DNA of 63,546 nt from an uncultured Clostridia bacterium (GCA_947173485.1 CAMWFH010000014.1:1-63546), one strand, 5' to 3'. Shown: positions 8,244-17,135, counted from the stretch's first letter. The notes: generated from the letters alone by a model not told the origin. A program made the numbers and translations.

Positions 8244-11200
8244 TTATTTGGCCGCCATGCGGGTCAGCATCTGGAGGTCGTTCTCCAGATAGGTGGACGC
8301 CGCCCGGCTCAGGTCGTAGTTCATGCAGTCCCCCTTGTCGGGGCACAGGGGCAGGATCACCGCCTCGCTCAGGCGGCTGAGGGTCAGGTTCCGGGCGAAG
8401 AGGGAGCGGTAGGCCGCCTCCAGCACCAGGAGGATGTCCCGGGCGTTCTCCAGGCAGCAGCGGCTGAACCGGTAGGCCGCGTCGGAGAAGGCGCTGTCGG
8501 GGATGTCCGGGGAGGCGTAAGGGTAGATCCGGTTCACCGAGGGCTGCAAACCGCCGCTGAGGGGGCTGTCCCGCTGGATGGTGTCGCCGCCGATAAAGGG
8601 GTAGAGGGTGCTCTCCACGAAGCGCAGGCGCAGGTTGGGCAGGTAGTAGACCCCCTCCACCGGGTAGCCCAGCTCCGTCATCACGTCCCGGCCCAAGCCG
8701 GTGAGATACCCCACCAGCACCTGCCGGATCTCCGCCCCCTCCTGGGCCAGGAGAGGGGCCACCCGGCGGATCCGCTTGCCGTCGTGGAGCAGATCGTCCA
8801 CCAGGAGGACAGGCCGGTCGAAGGCCCGGATGGTCTTGGCCTGGCAGGCTAAGCTGGAGTAGCCGGGGTAGGCCTCGATTCGGAAAGAGGAGAGGTCGGC
8901 ATCGTAGACCTTGTCGGTGTGGAGGGTCTTGGTGACGGTGTTGGGCACCACCACCCCCCGGAGGATCTTCCCGAAGGGGACGCAGATGTTCTCCCCCAGC
9001 ACCCTGGGCTCCGTGGGCACGGCGGGCACGCCGTTATACTTGGTGATCTTGTGGAGCAGCCGGTGGTACATGGTGGCAGCGGAGAGGGAGAGGATCAAGG
9101 TGCCGGGGTACAGGTCCGCCAGGGTCCGCTGCAAGCGCCGGTGGGCGGCGGTGATGGCGGCCAGGACCTGGTGGTCCCGGGCCAGGGGCTCCTTGATGGT
9201 GGTGGCCAGGTTCCGGGTCAGGACGATAGGGTCCCCCATGTCCACCATCCGCCAGTTCCCGCTGCCGAAGGGGATGAAGCCCTGGAGGCCCAGGGTCTCC
9301 TCCACGATCGGGTGGTCCCCACCCTCTAATGGGCAGAACAGGGCGAAGGGATATTCCTTGTGGAGGCCATAGGCCAGGATCTCAGTCAAAAGCTGCTGGC
9401 AGATCTCCTGGGGGTCGAGGCGTCCGGCCAGCCAGATGCCGCTGATCAGCAGCGTCCTGCCAGCGGCGTGGGCCCGGATATAGGAGGAGAGGGCGCTGCT
9501 GCCCAGGCGGGCAAAGAGCTGGTGGGAGTCTAAGAACCGGCCGGCGGCAAAGCCCAGCACCGTCTCCGGCCGGGACCGGCGGAGGATGAGGACCGTGTCC
9601 CCCGCCTGGCGCAGCTGGCGGCACAGCTCCGGCGTGGCCAGCCCCGTCCCCAGCAGGATCTCCGCGCTCTCATCGGTGAGGGTGTCGTAGCGGGTGAAGC
9701 GGTAGTCCCCCTCCCGGAGGACGGGCTTGTCCAGGGGCTCCCGCAGGTAGAGGTTGCGGAGGTAGATATACTCCTGGGCCACCGGGTCCATCAGGGAGGA
9801 GATGTCCCGGTTGGCGTCGATGGCGTCCCGGATCCGGGTGGAGGAGATGTCCTCCAGGTGGGGCGGCAGCCGCAGCTCCACCACCCGGCCCTGGATGGGG
9901 TCGTAGTCGTGGGGATCGAGCCGGGCGGAGCGGCGGAAGATCACATGGTCGAAGGTGTGGATGGAGTGGGGCGCGGGGGGCGCCTTATAGGCGGAGGCCC
10001 CCTTCACCACGTCGGAGCCCACCACGATATACACGTCCCGGCCTGGGAACGCCTCCCGCAGCCGCTGGAGGTTCTCCGGGTTGGCGATATTCACCGGGAA
10101 ATCCTCGGGGAAGATGTGGACGTGGAACTCGTCCGCCACGGCGATGGAGGCCAGCTGCCGCCGGATCCGGTGGGGCTGGGTCTTTTTGGACCAGCTGAAC
10201 TCGTCGATGGCCAGCATCACCTCGAAGCCCTGGTCCCGGATGCTCTGGGCGATGCCCTTGTGGCTCAGAGTGAAGGGGTCGAAGGTGCCGGGGAAGAAGG
10301 CCACCTTGGACCGCTCCGCGAACCGGAAGCCCCCCTTGCTGAGGATCTGGTCGGTGATGAAGCGGTAGATGTGGATCAGGGCAGCGGAGCGGTAGAAGAA
10401 GGTCAGGTCGCCGCCGCTGGGGTCCTCGTGGATGAGGAACAGCAGCTTCTTCGCCGAGAGGGTGAAAGCCCGGCGCTTCTCATGGGAGCTGATGACCGGG
10501 GAGCCGTACACGTTGTCCCCCAGCACCCGCAGGGCCTCCTGGCGTACCTCGCTGCGGAAGCCCGCCAGGCCCTTCAGCAGCATCCCCAGCAGCCGCTCCC
10601 GCCGCTCACGAAAGACCTCGTCCGGCTCCGGGAAGCGGCTGCGGTAGTTCTCGTAGTGCTCATAGACCACGCCCACGGTACTCAGGGCAGCGGAGACCAC
10701 CCGGTCGTTGGAGCTGCTCAGCAGGACCTGTAGATCCGCGATGCCCTCCTCCAGCTGGGCCGGCGGCAGCCAGAGGAAGAACTGGCCCAGATAGCCGGGG
10801 ATATACTTGGAGAATTCCTGCTGGTCCATCTCCAGCCCCCGGGTCAGCTCTACGCTGACCTCGTTGCGCTGGTCGCCGGTGAGGATGGGGGCGATGGCCA
10901 GGAGGGCGGTGCCGGCGGCGTGGCGGACGGTGATCTGCTCGCTGACCATCACCAGATTGCTCAGATGGGTGGCGATGTGGAGCAGGTGGTAGCCGCCCCC
11001 CTGGGAGGCGAAGTCCGTCAGCAGGCGGATGTTGATCTCCTTGACGATCCAGGGGGTGGCGGTCTTTAGGTTCTCCAGGAAGATATCGGAGATGGCCTCG
11101 TCCGTCAGCCCGGCCACCACCGGGGCCTCCCCCCGCCACTGGGCCAGGGCCTGCCGCCGCAGCAGGGACAGGGAGGCGCTGCCCAGGGCGTTGAGGCTCT

Positions 11201-13016
11201 CCGCAGCGGTCTCGATCGCGGCGGCGGCATGGGTCAGGGGATAGAGCCGGCGCAGCAGCAGCAGGGCCGCCGCCCGGACGGTCAGCATCTCCCGGCTGCT
11301 GAGGGCGATGGCGAAGGACACCAGGCCCTCCAGCTGGCCGGCAGTGCAGCCCTCCAGGGGCAGGGCCGCCGCCGTCTCCAGCAGGGTGAAGGCGGTGGTG
11401 TCGTCCAGCTCGTTGGGGCGGAGGTAGTAGTGGAGCAGGGCGTCTAAAAAGCGCTCACGGCTCTGGGGACGGCACCGCTCCAGCAGGGCCCCCGCCACCA
11501 TCTTCAGGGTGTAGTGGATCCACCGCTTGTACTGGGGCATCAGCTTGTGGTCGGGGTAGATGATCCGGTCCAGGTAGATCTTCCACTGCCGCAGGGCGGT
11601 GTTGGCGTTGGGGTCCGGCACATAGTCCTTCGGGACCTCTTTCTCGTAGCCGGCGTGGAACCGGGCGATGATGTCCCCCATTAGGGAGGCCGCCTGCCGG
11701 CGGATGTCCCCCTCCTTGTGCATCAGCAGCTCGTAGAGGAAGTTCAGCGCCTGGACCTTCTGCTCCCGGCGGAGATAGACGGAGTAGGAGGAGAAGATGT
11801 TCAGATAGGCCCGCAGCCGCTTCCAGTCGGTCTCGCTCCGGGCCTGCTCTAGGATGGCGGCGAACTGGCGCTGGTCGCTGAGCTGGTGCATCAGGCGCAG
11901 GTTGTGCTCCACCCCCAGGAGGGCCAGGGCGTCGGTGGCCTCGGCGCAGCTCATCAGGGCGATGTCCTTCTGGGGGAGGAGGGCCAGGGGCTGGCCGGAG
12001 ACGGTGGTGTCCACCCCCAGGGAGATCATATAGCGCTCAAAGTCCCGGAGCTTGGCGTAGACGTAGGTATAGCGGGTCCGCTTGGCCTCGTCCACGTTGT
12101 CCAGCTTGCTGAGGATCACGTCAAAGGAGTCCGCCAGGGTGTAGATGGTGGTGATCTCCCGGCCCTGGGCGTCCCGCTCCTGCTTCACCCGGAAGTCGGC
12201 GTAGATCAGCAGCAGGCTCTCGGCGGAGAGGTTGTCCAGCTCTAAGTCCCAGACGGAGTGGTTGGAGGCGATGTAGCCGATATCGTCCAGGCCCCGGCGC
12301 TCGAACCACTGGTCCGTGTAGTAGTAGTGGAGGTAGGGCACCCGCTCCCCGGGGCGGCAGCCGAATTTGCCGATATCGTGGCCGTAGGCCGCCCCGGACA
12401 CCAGGGCCAGGTCCACGGGGAAACCTGCCTTCTTCAGGTCCCGTGCCACAGAGAGGGCCACATGATGGACCCCGGCGATATGCTCCATGGCCCGGAAGGG
12501 GGTGGCCTCCAGCCCCATGCGCATCATCTCATAGACGAACTCCCGGCGGCAGCTGCGGAGGAAGCGCTCATAGCTGGCGGCATGGTCCTCCCCGGCGTAC
12601 TCCTCCGGGGAGAGAAGGCCCACATCCAGCAGGGGATCGAAGGGGAGGCGGCGCAGCTCATCGTCAAAGAGGACCTGGAGCAGGGCTAGCAGGAAGCAGG
12701 CCCCGGCGCCGTGGCGGCGGCGGTCGAACTGGGCCCTGGGGAAGACCAGGTCGCAGGCGAAGCGGTAGGTGTACGCCAGCCAGCCCTCCTCCGGCACCGG
12801 GCTCAGCTCCGACAGCACCTCCTCCCATACCTCTATGGTCCTCTGACAGGAGATTCGTCCCTCACCAGACAGCAGCGCCTCGAAGCGCCCGCCGCTCCGG
12901 CGCTGGAGCAGCTCGGTCACACCGGCCCGGTCCAGCCCCAGATAGCTGGCGGCGGGCTTGGTCAGCAGCCGCCGGGTCAGGGCTGCCGTCATCTGGCGCA
13001 CCCTCTTCTTGTACAT
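8244..13016 (-). CDS. 1590-residue multidomain protein: HD, helical repeats, nucleotidylyltransferase, PRTase-like
   Basis: A very large cytoplasmic protein with no signal peptide. Recognisable parts are: an HD-type metal-dependent phosphohydrolase region (about 170-340; H178, H184/H185 and the HD pair at 213-214 in YGHDIGKFG); a long alpha-helical, HEAT-like stretch (about 370-890); a class I nucleotidylyltransferase domain (about 903-1090) with FFPGTFDPFTLSHKG at 907-921 and SSTRIRDAI near its end, as in NadD-like and CoaD-like enzymes; a possible acetyltransferase-like segment (about 1100-1270, weak); and a phosphoribosyltransferase-like domain (about 1300-1465) with the PRPP-loop-like VLLVDDLLHDGK at 1403-1414. 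A Cys-containing tail follows (LCPDKGDCMN, about 1557-1566). These parts suggest nucleotide or NAD chemistry, but I know no assigned function. It has its own promoter and is followed by the RlmL-like gene. Confidence 0.8.
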   Translation of the reverse strand: MYKKRVRQMTAALTRRLLTKPAASYLGLDRAGVTELLQRRSGGRFEALLSGEGRISCQRTIEVWEEVLSELSPVPEEGWLAYTYRFACDLVFPRAQFDRRRHGAGACFLLALLQVLFDDELRRLPFDPLLDVGLLSPEEYAGEDHAASYERFLRSCRREFVYEMMRMGLEATPFRAMEHIAGVHHVALSVARDLKKAGFPVDLALVSGAAYGHDIGKFGCRPGERVPYLHYYYTDQWFERRGLDDIGYIASNHSVWDLELDNLSAESLLLIYADFRVKQERDAQGREITTIYTLADSFDVILSKLDNVDEAKRTRYTYVYAKLRDFERYMISLGVDTTVSGQPLALLPQKDIALMSCAEATDALALLGVEHNLRLMHQLSDQRQFAAILEQARSETDWKRLRAYLNIFSSYSVYLRREQKVQALNFLYELLMHKEGDIRRQAASLMGDIIARFHAGYEKEVPKDYVPDPNANTALRQWKIYLDRIIYPDHKLMPQYKRWIHYTLKMVAGALLERCRPQSRERFLDALLHYYLRPNELDDTTAFTLLETAAALPLEGCTAGQLEGLVSFAIALSSREMLTVRAAALLLLRRLYPLTHAAAAIETAAESLNALGSASLSLLRRQALAQWRGEAPVVAGLTDEAISDIFLENLKTATPWIVKEINIRLLTDFASQGGGYHLLHIATHLSNLVMVSEQITVRHAAGTALLAIAPILTGDQRNEVSVELTRGLEMDQQEFSKYIPGYLGQFFLWLPPAQLEEGIADLQVLLSSSNDRVVSAALSTVGVVYEHYENYRSRFPEPDEVFRERRERLLGMLLKGLAGFRSEVRQEALRVLGDNVYGSPVISSHEKRRAFTLSAKKLLFLIHEDPSGGDLTFFYRSAALIHIYRFITDQILSKGGFRFAERSKVAFFPGTFDPFTLSHKGIAQSIRDQGFEVMLAIDEFSWSKKTQPHRIRRQLASIAVADEFHVHIFPEDFPVNIANPENLQRLREAFPGRDVYIVVGSDVVKGASAYKAPPAPHSIHTFDHVIFRRSARLDPHDYDPIQGRVVELRLPPHLEDISSTRIRDAIDANRDISSLMDPVAQEYIYLRNLYLREPLDKPVLREGDYRFTRYDTLTDESAEILLGTGLATPELCRQLRQAGDTVLILRRSRPETVLGFAAGRFLDSHQLFARLGSSALSSYIRAHAAGRTLLISGIWLAGRLDPQEICQQLLTEILAYGLHKEYPFALFCPLEGGDHPIVEETLGLQGFIPFGSGNWRMVDMGDPIVLTRNLATTIKEPLARDHQVLAAITAAHRRLQRTLADLYPGTLILSLSAATMYHRLLHKITKYNGVPAVPTEPRVLGENICVPFGKILRGVVVPNTVTKTLHTDKVYDADLSSFRIEAYPGYSSLACQAKTIRAFDRPVLLVDDLLHDGKRIRRVAPLLAQEGAEIRQVLVGYLTGLGRDVMTELGYPVEGVYYLPNLRLRFVESTLYPFIGGDTIQRDSPLSGGLQPSVNRIYPYASPDIPDSAFSDAAYRFSRCCLENARDILLVLEAAYRSLFARNLTLSRLSEAVILPLCPDKGDCMNYDLSRAASTYLENDLQMLTRMAAK

Positions 13017-13036
13017 AGCGTCCCCCTCCTTGGCAC

Positions 13037-13079
13037 AAAAAAAGTCTTGCCCCCATTATGCACGAAATGGGGGCAAGAC
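13037..13079 (-). terminator. Terminator of metY
   Basis: A 14-bp stem (13044-13057 with 13066-13079) followed on the minus strand by seven T residues, directly after the metY stop. It overlaps the promoter of the downstream 1590-residue gene. Confidence 0.9.
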
Positions 13080-13083
13080 GCAA
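13055..13083 (-). promoter_or_regulatory. Likely promoter of the 1590-residue gene, embedded in a terminator
   Basis: On the minus strand TTGCGT (13078-13083), a 17-base spacer and CATAAT (13055-13060). The -35 hexamer and spacing match the dnaA promoter of this window. Both elements lie within or at the edge of the metY terminator stem. Confidence 0.5.
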
Positions 13084-13099
13084 GTGGAGCGGGGAAATT

Positions 13100-14380
13100 T
13101 TACAGGGCGGCGAAGCCCTTCTCCAGGTCAGCCAAGATATCGTCGATATGCTCGGTGCCGATGGAGAGGCGGATGGTGCCTTGGGTGATGCCCTGGCTGG
13201 CCAGCTCGGCATCGGAGAGCTGGGAGTGAGTGGTGGTGGCGGGGTGGATCACCAGGCTCTTCACGTCCGCCACGTTGGCCAGGAGGGAGAAGAGCTCCAG
13301 ATGGTCGATGAACCGGTAGGCCGCGTCCCGGCCGCCCCGGATCGTAAAGGTGAAGATGGAGCCGCCGCCGTGGGGGAAGTATTTCTCATAGAGATCGTGC
13401 TGGGGGTGGTCCGGCAGGCTGGGATGGCTGACCTTAGCCACCTGGGGATGATGGGCCAGGAAGTCCACCACCTTTTTCGTGTTCTCTGCGTGGCGCTCCA
13501 GACGGAGGGAGAGGGTCTCGATGCCCTGGAGGAGGAGAAAGGCGTTGAAGGGGGAGATGGCTGCGCCGGTGTCCCGGAGGAGGACGGCCCGGATATAGGT
13601 CACATAGGCCGCGGCGCCGGCGGCGTCTACGAAGGAGACGCCGTGATAGCTGGGGTTGGGGGCGGCGATGGGGGCGTACCGGCCACTGGCCTTCCAGTCG
13701 AACTTGCCGCTGTCCACGATGATGCCCCCCAGGGTGGTGCCGTGGCCGCCCAGGAATTTCGTGGCGGAGTGGACCACGATGTCCGCCCCGTGCTCGATGG
13801 GACGGATGAGGTAGGGGGTGCCGAAGGTGTTGTCGATCACCAGGGGGATGCCGTGGCGGTGGGCGATGGCGGCAACAGCGTCGATATCGGGGATATCGCT
13901 GTTGGGGTTGCCCAGGGTCTCGATGTAGACAGCCTTGGTATCGGGCCGGATGGCCCCCTCCACCTCGGTCAGGTCGTGGATATCCACAAAGGAGGTAGTG
14001 ACGCCGGAGAGGGGCAGGGTGTGGGCCAGGAGGGCGTAGCTGCCGCCGTAGATGGTCTTTTGGGCCACGATATGGTCCCCGGCCTGGGCCAGGGCCTGGA
14101 GGGCATAGGTGACGGCGGCGGCCCCGGAGGCGGTGGCCAGGGCCGCCACGCCCCCCTCCAGAGCGGCCACCCGCCGCTCCAGCACGTCCTGGGTGGAGTT
14201 GGTCAGCCGGCCATAGATGTTGCCGGCATCGGTGAGGCCAAAGCGGGCGGCGGCCTGGGCGCAGTCCCGGAACACATAGGAGGTGGTCTGGTAGATGGGC
14301 ACGGCACGGGCATCCGTGGCGGGGTCCGGGCGCTCCTGGCCGACGTGGAGCTGTAAGGTCTCAAATCTATAGCTGCTCAT
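13100..14380 (-). CDS. metY: O-acetylhomoserine sulfhydrylase (aminocarboxypropyltransferase)
   Basis: A PLP enzyme of the Cys/Met metabolism family that converts O-acetylhomoserine plus sulfide (or methanethiol) to homocysteine (or methionine). At 426 residues it has the length typical of MetY rather than of cystathionine synthases (about 380-400). Motifs: the YGRLTNST phosphate-binding segment (56-63), the cofactor-stacking Tyr in TIYGGSY, IDNTF (182-186) and the Schiff-base Lys208 in HSATKFLGGHG. It has a strong promoter, a candidate operator at the transcription start and a terminator, so it is a single, individually regulated gene. Confidence 0.93.
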   Translation of the reverse strand: MSSYRFETLQLHVGQERPDPATDARAVPIYQTTSYVFRDCAQAAARFGLTDAGNIYGRLTNSTQDVLERRVAALEGGVAALATASGAAAVTYALQALAQAGDHIVAQKTIYGGSYALLAHTLPLSGVTTSFVDIHDLTEVEGAIRPDTKAVYIETLGNPNSDIPDIDAVAAIAHRHGIPLVIDNTFGTPYLIRPIEHGADIVVHSATKFLGGHGTTLGGIIVDSGKFDWKASGRYAPIAAPNPSYHGVSFVDAAGAAAYVTYIRAVLLRDTGAAISPFNAFLLLQGIETLSLRLERHAENTKKVVDFLAHHPQVAKVSHPSLPDHPQHDLYEKYFPHGGGSIFTFTIRGGRDAAYRFIDHLELFSLLANVADVKSLVIHPATTTHSQLSDAELASQGITQGTIRLSIGTEHIDDILADLEKGFAAL

Positions 14381-14449
14381 GGTATGTACCTCTTTTCATC
14401 AAGATCCTGCGGACGCAGGGGAGAAGGTCCGGCGGCGGCCCTTAGCGAG

Positions 14450-14476
14450 ATAAACCTATTTATTCAGTATGTTTAT
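14450..14476 (-). promoter_or_regulatory. Candidate operator at the metY transcription start
   Basis: A 27-base imperfect palindrome (outer arms ATAAAC / GTTTAT, 10 of 13 pairs complementary) lies immediately downstream of the metY -10 element. Position and form fit a repressor site such as a sulfur-responsive Rrf2 (CymR-type) regulator; the regulator identity is inference. Confidence 0.5.
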
Positions 14477-14480
14477 AGGG

Positions 14481-14509
14481 ATAGTAGCACAGCGCCGCCT
14501 ATTTGTCAA
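14481..14509 (-). promoter_or_regulatory. Promoter of metY
   Basis: On the minus strand TTGACA (14504-14509), a 17-base spacer and TACTAT (14481-14486), about 100 bases before the start codon. No SAM riboswitch was seen in the leader. Confidence 0.85.
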
Positions 14510-14573
14510 CCAGTATTTCCTCTTTTTTGCAAAAAAATGGCGGGCCTCCGGTACAGGGAGGTCCGCCGTGCGC

Positions 14574-15038
14574 TCAGGGAGCATATTCTCGTAAAAACTG
14601 CGCCGTTTCCGCCTTCACCTGAAAGGTGCACCGCAGCAGGTCCTCCATTAGGGGGACGCCTTCCATCTCCCCCGGCAGGATCTCCTCTGTCAGCAGGTCG
14701 GCGTCCTTGTAGATGGTGTAGCGCAGGATGGGCACCATCTTCAGGTCCTCCGCCTTCTGTCCCAGCTTCAGGGTCTCAGTCTGGCTGATCGTGTAGATAT
14801 ACAGCGCCGCCGCGTCCTCCGGCAGAGGGACGATATCCTTCTCCTCGTACTCGACAGACAGGCTGTCCCGCAGCGCCTCGATCGTCTCTGGGTCCGTCAG
14901 GGTATAGAGGACCGTGCCGTCCTCCGCCAGCCGCTTCTCGATCTGGACGCTCTTGGCCCCGTTAGCTGCCGCTCCGCCGCAGGCGGTGCAGAAGAGGACG
15001 GCCAACACCGCCAGCAGCAGACAGGTCCATCTTCTCAT
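14574..15038 (-). CDS. Putative lipoprotein of unknown function
   Basis: A 154-residue protein with a lipoprotein signal peptide (MRRWTCLLLAVLAVLF, then the lipobox CTAC with the lipid-modified Cys at about residue 20). The mature part is a mixed alpha/beta domain with DPETIEALRDSL and YTLTDPE-type elements common in small Clostridial lipoproteins. I do not recognise a specific family. An upstream in-frame extension exists, but the ATG at 15038 has AAGGAGG seven bases before it and begins the signal peptide. It is the last gene behind the YtrA-type ABC operon and may be an accessory lipoprotein of that transporter. Confidence 0.75.
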   Translation of the reverse strand: MRRWTCLLLAVLAVLFCTACGGAAANGAKSVQIEKRLAEDGTVLYTLTDPETIEALRDSLSVEYEEKDIVPLPEDAAALYIYTISQTETLKLGQKAEDLKMVPILRYTIYKDADLLTEEILPGEMEGVPLMEDLLRCTFQVKAETAQFLREYAP

Positions 15039-15055
15039 AGTGAACGCCTCCTTAC

Positions 15056-15922
15056 TTACTGTAGATTCAGCTTCCGCTGTAGGATATAGGTCGTGATGAA
15101 GAAGAGGATCGCCGTCTTGACCAGGTAGAACAGGCAGAAGCAGCCCATGACGCCGTGGAAAACGAGGGCCGCGCCGTCGCCGATGATGGCCTGGCCCATG
15201 GGGGAGCGCAGCATCGCCTCCAGGACCCTCTCCAGCACCCGCAGTCCGCGCTGGAGGAAGCCGGTGGCCCGGTCCAGGTGGCCCAGGAAGAAGAAGCCGC
15301 CGATGGTCAGAACGGACTGGATCGTATTCAACCCGATATAGGCCCCCACACTGCACAGAGCCCGGTTCTTATTGCTCAGCTGGCCGATGGCGCAGGCGGC
15401 ATAGATCTTGGTGATGCTGCCCCAGAGCATAAAGACCATCAGGGCGAAGAACTCCAGGAAGGCGATAAAGTCTGTGAACCCCCTGAACCGGGGCAGCAGA
15501 TCGCCGACAGCCCGGAAGATGTTCCCATCCTCCACCAGGATGGCGATGGAGAGGATCCCCACCAGGCCGCTGACGATCACGGTCATGGTGGCGGTGAGCA
15601 GCTTGGAGGCCACCAGCTGCCAGGGCCTTACCGGCAGGGTGTGCATCAGATATCCCTCGTCCCCCAGCAGGCCCTGGTAGAACCGCAGGACCACATAGAA
15701 CATGGACACCACCACCAGGGCCACCATCAGCCCGAAGTAGACCACAGCCGGGGCCAGCTCAAAGAGGAACTCCAGCCCTCCCAGCTCCAGGAAAAAGGAC
15801 GCCTTCTCCGCCCCCCAGACCACCATCTGGTTCAAAAAGGCCACGATCAGCACCGCCGGCCACAGGATAGCGAACTTCTTATACATGGAGCGCAGGTCAT
15901 AGCGCAGCAGTCTTCCCAACAT
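15056..15922 (-). CDS. ABC transporter permease (ABC-2 type)
   Basis: A 288-residue integral membrane protein with about six hydrophobic segments (near residues 17-37, 55-80, 110-130, 150-175, 190-215 and 250-280). Such permeases pair with a single ATPase, often for export of lipids, peptides or antimicrobials. Its ATG overlaps the ATPase stop (TGATG), so translation is coupled. The loop LGDEGYLMHTLPVRPWQL after the second segment is characteristic of the permeases found with YtrA-type operons. The substrate is unknown. Confidence 0.85.
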   Translation of the reverse strand: MLGRLLRYDLRSMYKKFAILWPAVLIVAFLNQMVVWGAEKASFFLELGGLEFLFELAPAVVYFGLMVALVVVSMFYVVLRFYQGLLGDEGYLMHTLPVRPWQLVASKLLTATMTVIVSGLVGILSIAILVEDGNIFRAVGDLLPRFRGFTDFIAFLEFFALMVFMLWGSITKIYAACAIGQLSNKNRALCSVGAYIGLNTIQSVLTIGGFFFLGHLDRATGFLQRGLRVLERVLEAMLRSPMGQAIIGDGAALVFHGVMGCFCLFYLVKTAILFFITTYILQRKLNLQ

Positions 15923-16644
15923 CAGAAACCGCCTCCTTCCAAGGGGATCGTCCGAAAGATCTCACGGAACAGCGCGTCCACGCTCTTGCCCTCCCGCTCC
16001 CGGATGGCGTCCACGCTGTCATGGAGGACCACCTGGCCCTCTTTAAGGAACACCGCCTCGTCCAGCACCCGCTCGATATCGCCGATCAGGTGGGTGGAGA
16101 TCAGCACGGTGCCCTCCTCGTTGTAGTTGGTCAGGATGGTGCTGAGGATATAGTCCCGGGCGGCGGGGTCCACCCCGGCGATGGGCTCATCCAGCAGGTA
16201 GAGCTTGGCCCGGCGGGCCATCACCACCACCAGCTGCACCTTCTCCTTGGTGCCCTTGCTCATAGCCTTCAGCCGGTCCCGGGGCGCGATGCCCAGGGCG
16301 TGGCACATGGCGGCGGCCTTCTGGCCGTCAAAGTCGGCATAGAAGCTCTGGAACAGGTCCAGCAGGTCCTGCACGTTCATCCAATCGGCAAAGTACATCC
16401 GGTCCGGCAGGTAGCTGATGACCGACTTGGTATAGGGGCCGACCGGCTGGCCGTCCACCGCCAGCATCCCGGCGGTGGGCTGCAAAAGGCCGCAGAGCAG
16501 CTTGATCAGGGTGGTCTTGCCGCTGCCGTTGGGGCCCAGCAGCCCCACGATCTTCCCCGGACCGATATGGAGCTCCACCCCGTAGAGGGCGGGCCGGGCG
16601 CCGTAGGTCTTACTGAGGCCCCGGCAGGTGATCAGATCGATCAT
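15922..16644 (-). CDS. ABC transporter ATP-binding protein (YtrB-like)
   Basis: A 240-residue ABC ATPase. Walker A is LLGPNGSGKTT (about 35-45), the signature motif appears as MSKGTKEKVQL (a variant of LSGGQ), Walker B is LYLLDEPIAGVDP and the H-loop is STH. A non-canonical signature is common in YtrB-type ATPases. The second ATG (16644) is chosen because AAGGAGG lies nine bases upstream of it; the first is only three bases away. It overlaps the end of the GntR regulator gene by 35 bases and the permease start by one base, so the three form one operon. Confidence 0.9.
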   Translation of the reverse strand: MIDLITCRGLSKTYGARPALYGVELHIGPGKIVGLLGPNGSGKTTLIKLLCGLLQPTAGMLAVDGQPVGPYTKSVISYLPDRMYFADWMNVQDLLDLFQSFYADFDGQKAAAMCHALGIAPRDRLKAMSKGTKEKVQLVVVMARRAKLYLLDEPIAGVDPAARDYILSTILTNYNEEGTVLISTHLIGDIERVLDEAVFLKEGQVVLHDSVDAIREREGKSVDALFREIFRTIPLEGGGF

Positions 16645-17002
16645 TGTCATTTTCCTCCTTCAGCAGTTGGATCGCCGCTTGCCGGCCATAGCCTAAACGG
16701 GCCATGGCGGCCAGGTAGGCGTCGCCGTTCTCTCTGGCCAGCCGCCGGCGGACGGCTTCGATGGCAGCGGTGTCGGTGGTCACGGTCCGGCCGGCGGTCC
16801 GGCCCCCCAGGGCCAAGCCGTCCGCCTCCAGCTGGGCCAGGGCCCGCTGCATGGTGTTGGGGTTGACCCCCGCCTCCGCCGCCAGCTCCCGCACCGAGGG
16901 CAGCCGGCTCCCCGGCGGATAGGTCCCCGCCACGATGGACAGGGTCAGCCCTTCGGTCAGTTGGAGCCAGATAGGGCGGGTGTCGTCGAATTTCCAGTCC
17001 AT
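16610..17002 (-). CDS. GntR-family regulator, YtrA subfamily
   Basis: A short (130-residue) GntR regulator. The winged HTH covers about residues 10-75 (PIWLQLTEGL, GSRLPSVRELA, VNPNTMQRALAQLE), and only a short helical tail follows, as is typical of YtrA. In B. subtilis YtrA represses its own ABC operon and is relieved by cell-wall-active antibiotics. Here too the gene heads an operon with an ABC ATPase and permease, and a matching palindrome overlaps the promoter. The effector is not known in this case. Confidence 0.92.
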   Translation of the reverse strand: MDWKFDDTRPIWLQLTEGLTLSIVAGTYPPGSRLPSVRELAAEAGVNPNTMQRALAQLEADGLALGGRTAGRTVTTDTAAIEAVRRRLARENGDAYLAAMARLGYGRQAAIQLLKEENDNDRSDHLPGPQ

Positions 17003-17112
17003 ATCTTCTCCTTTCCGCCGCCCCTGGGGGCTTGGCTGCGATACAGCGCCTCGCCCACCGCCAGAAGCACCAGAGCCAAGATCCAGAGGGATGCGCTCCT
17101 CAGTATGTGCAT
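16957..17112 (-). CDS. Possible 51-residue membrane microprotein leading the ytrA operon
   Basis: A short ORF between the promoter and the GntR gene, overlapping the latter by 46 bases. It has a good ribosome binding site (GGAAAGGAG, seven bases before ATG) and encodes one hydrophobic helix (SLWILALVLLAVGEAL, residues 8-23) followed by a basic segment. It could be a true one-pass membrane peptide of the transporter or simply a translated leader that couples to the regulator gene. No homologue is known to me. Confidence 0.4.
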   Translation of the reverse strand: MHILRSASLWILALVLLAVGEALYRSQAPRGGGKEKIWTGNSTTPALSGSN

Positions 17113-17135
17113 ACGCCGCTCCTTTCCTTGTGTTG

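Noticed and set aside
14381..14480. SAM riboswitch (S-box) upstream of metY
   Set aside because: The leader is short and shows none of the conserved S-box stems; an operator-type palindrome explains the region better.
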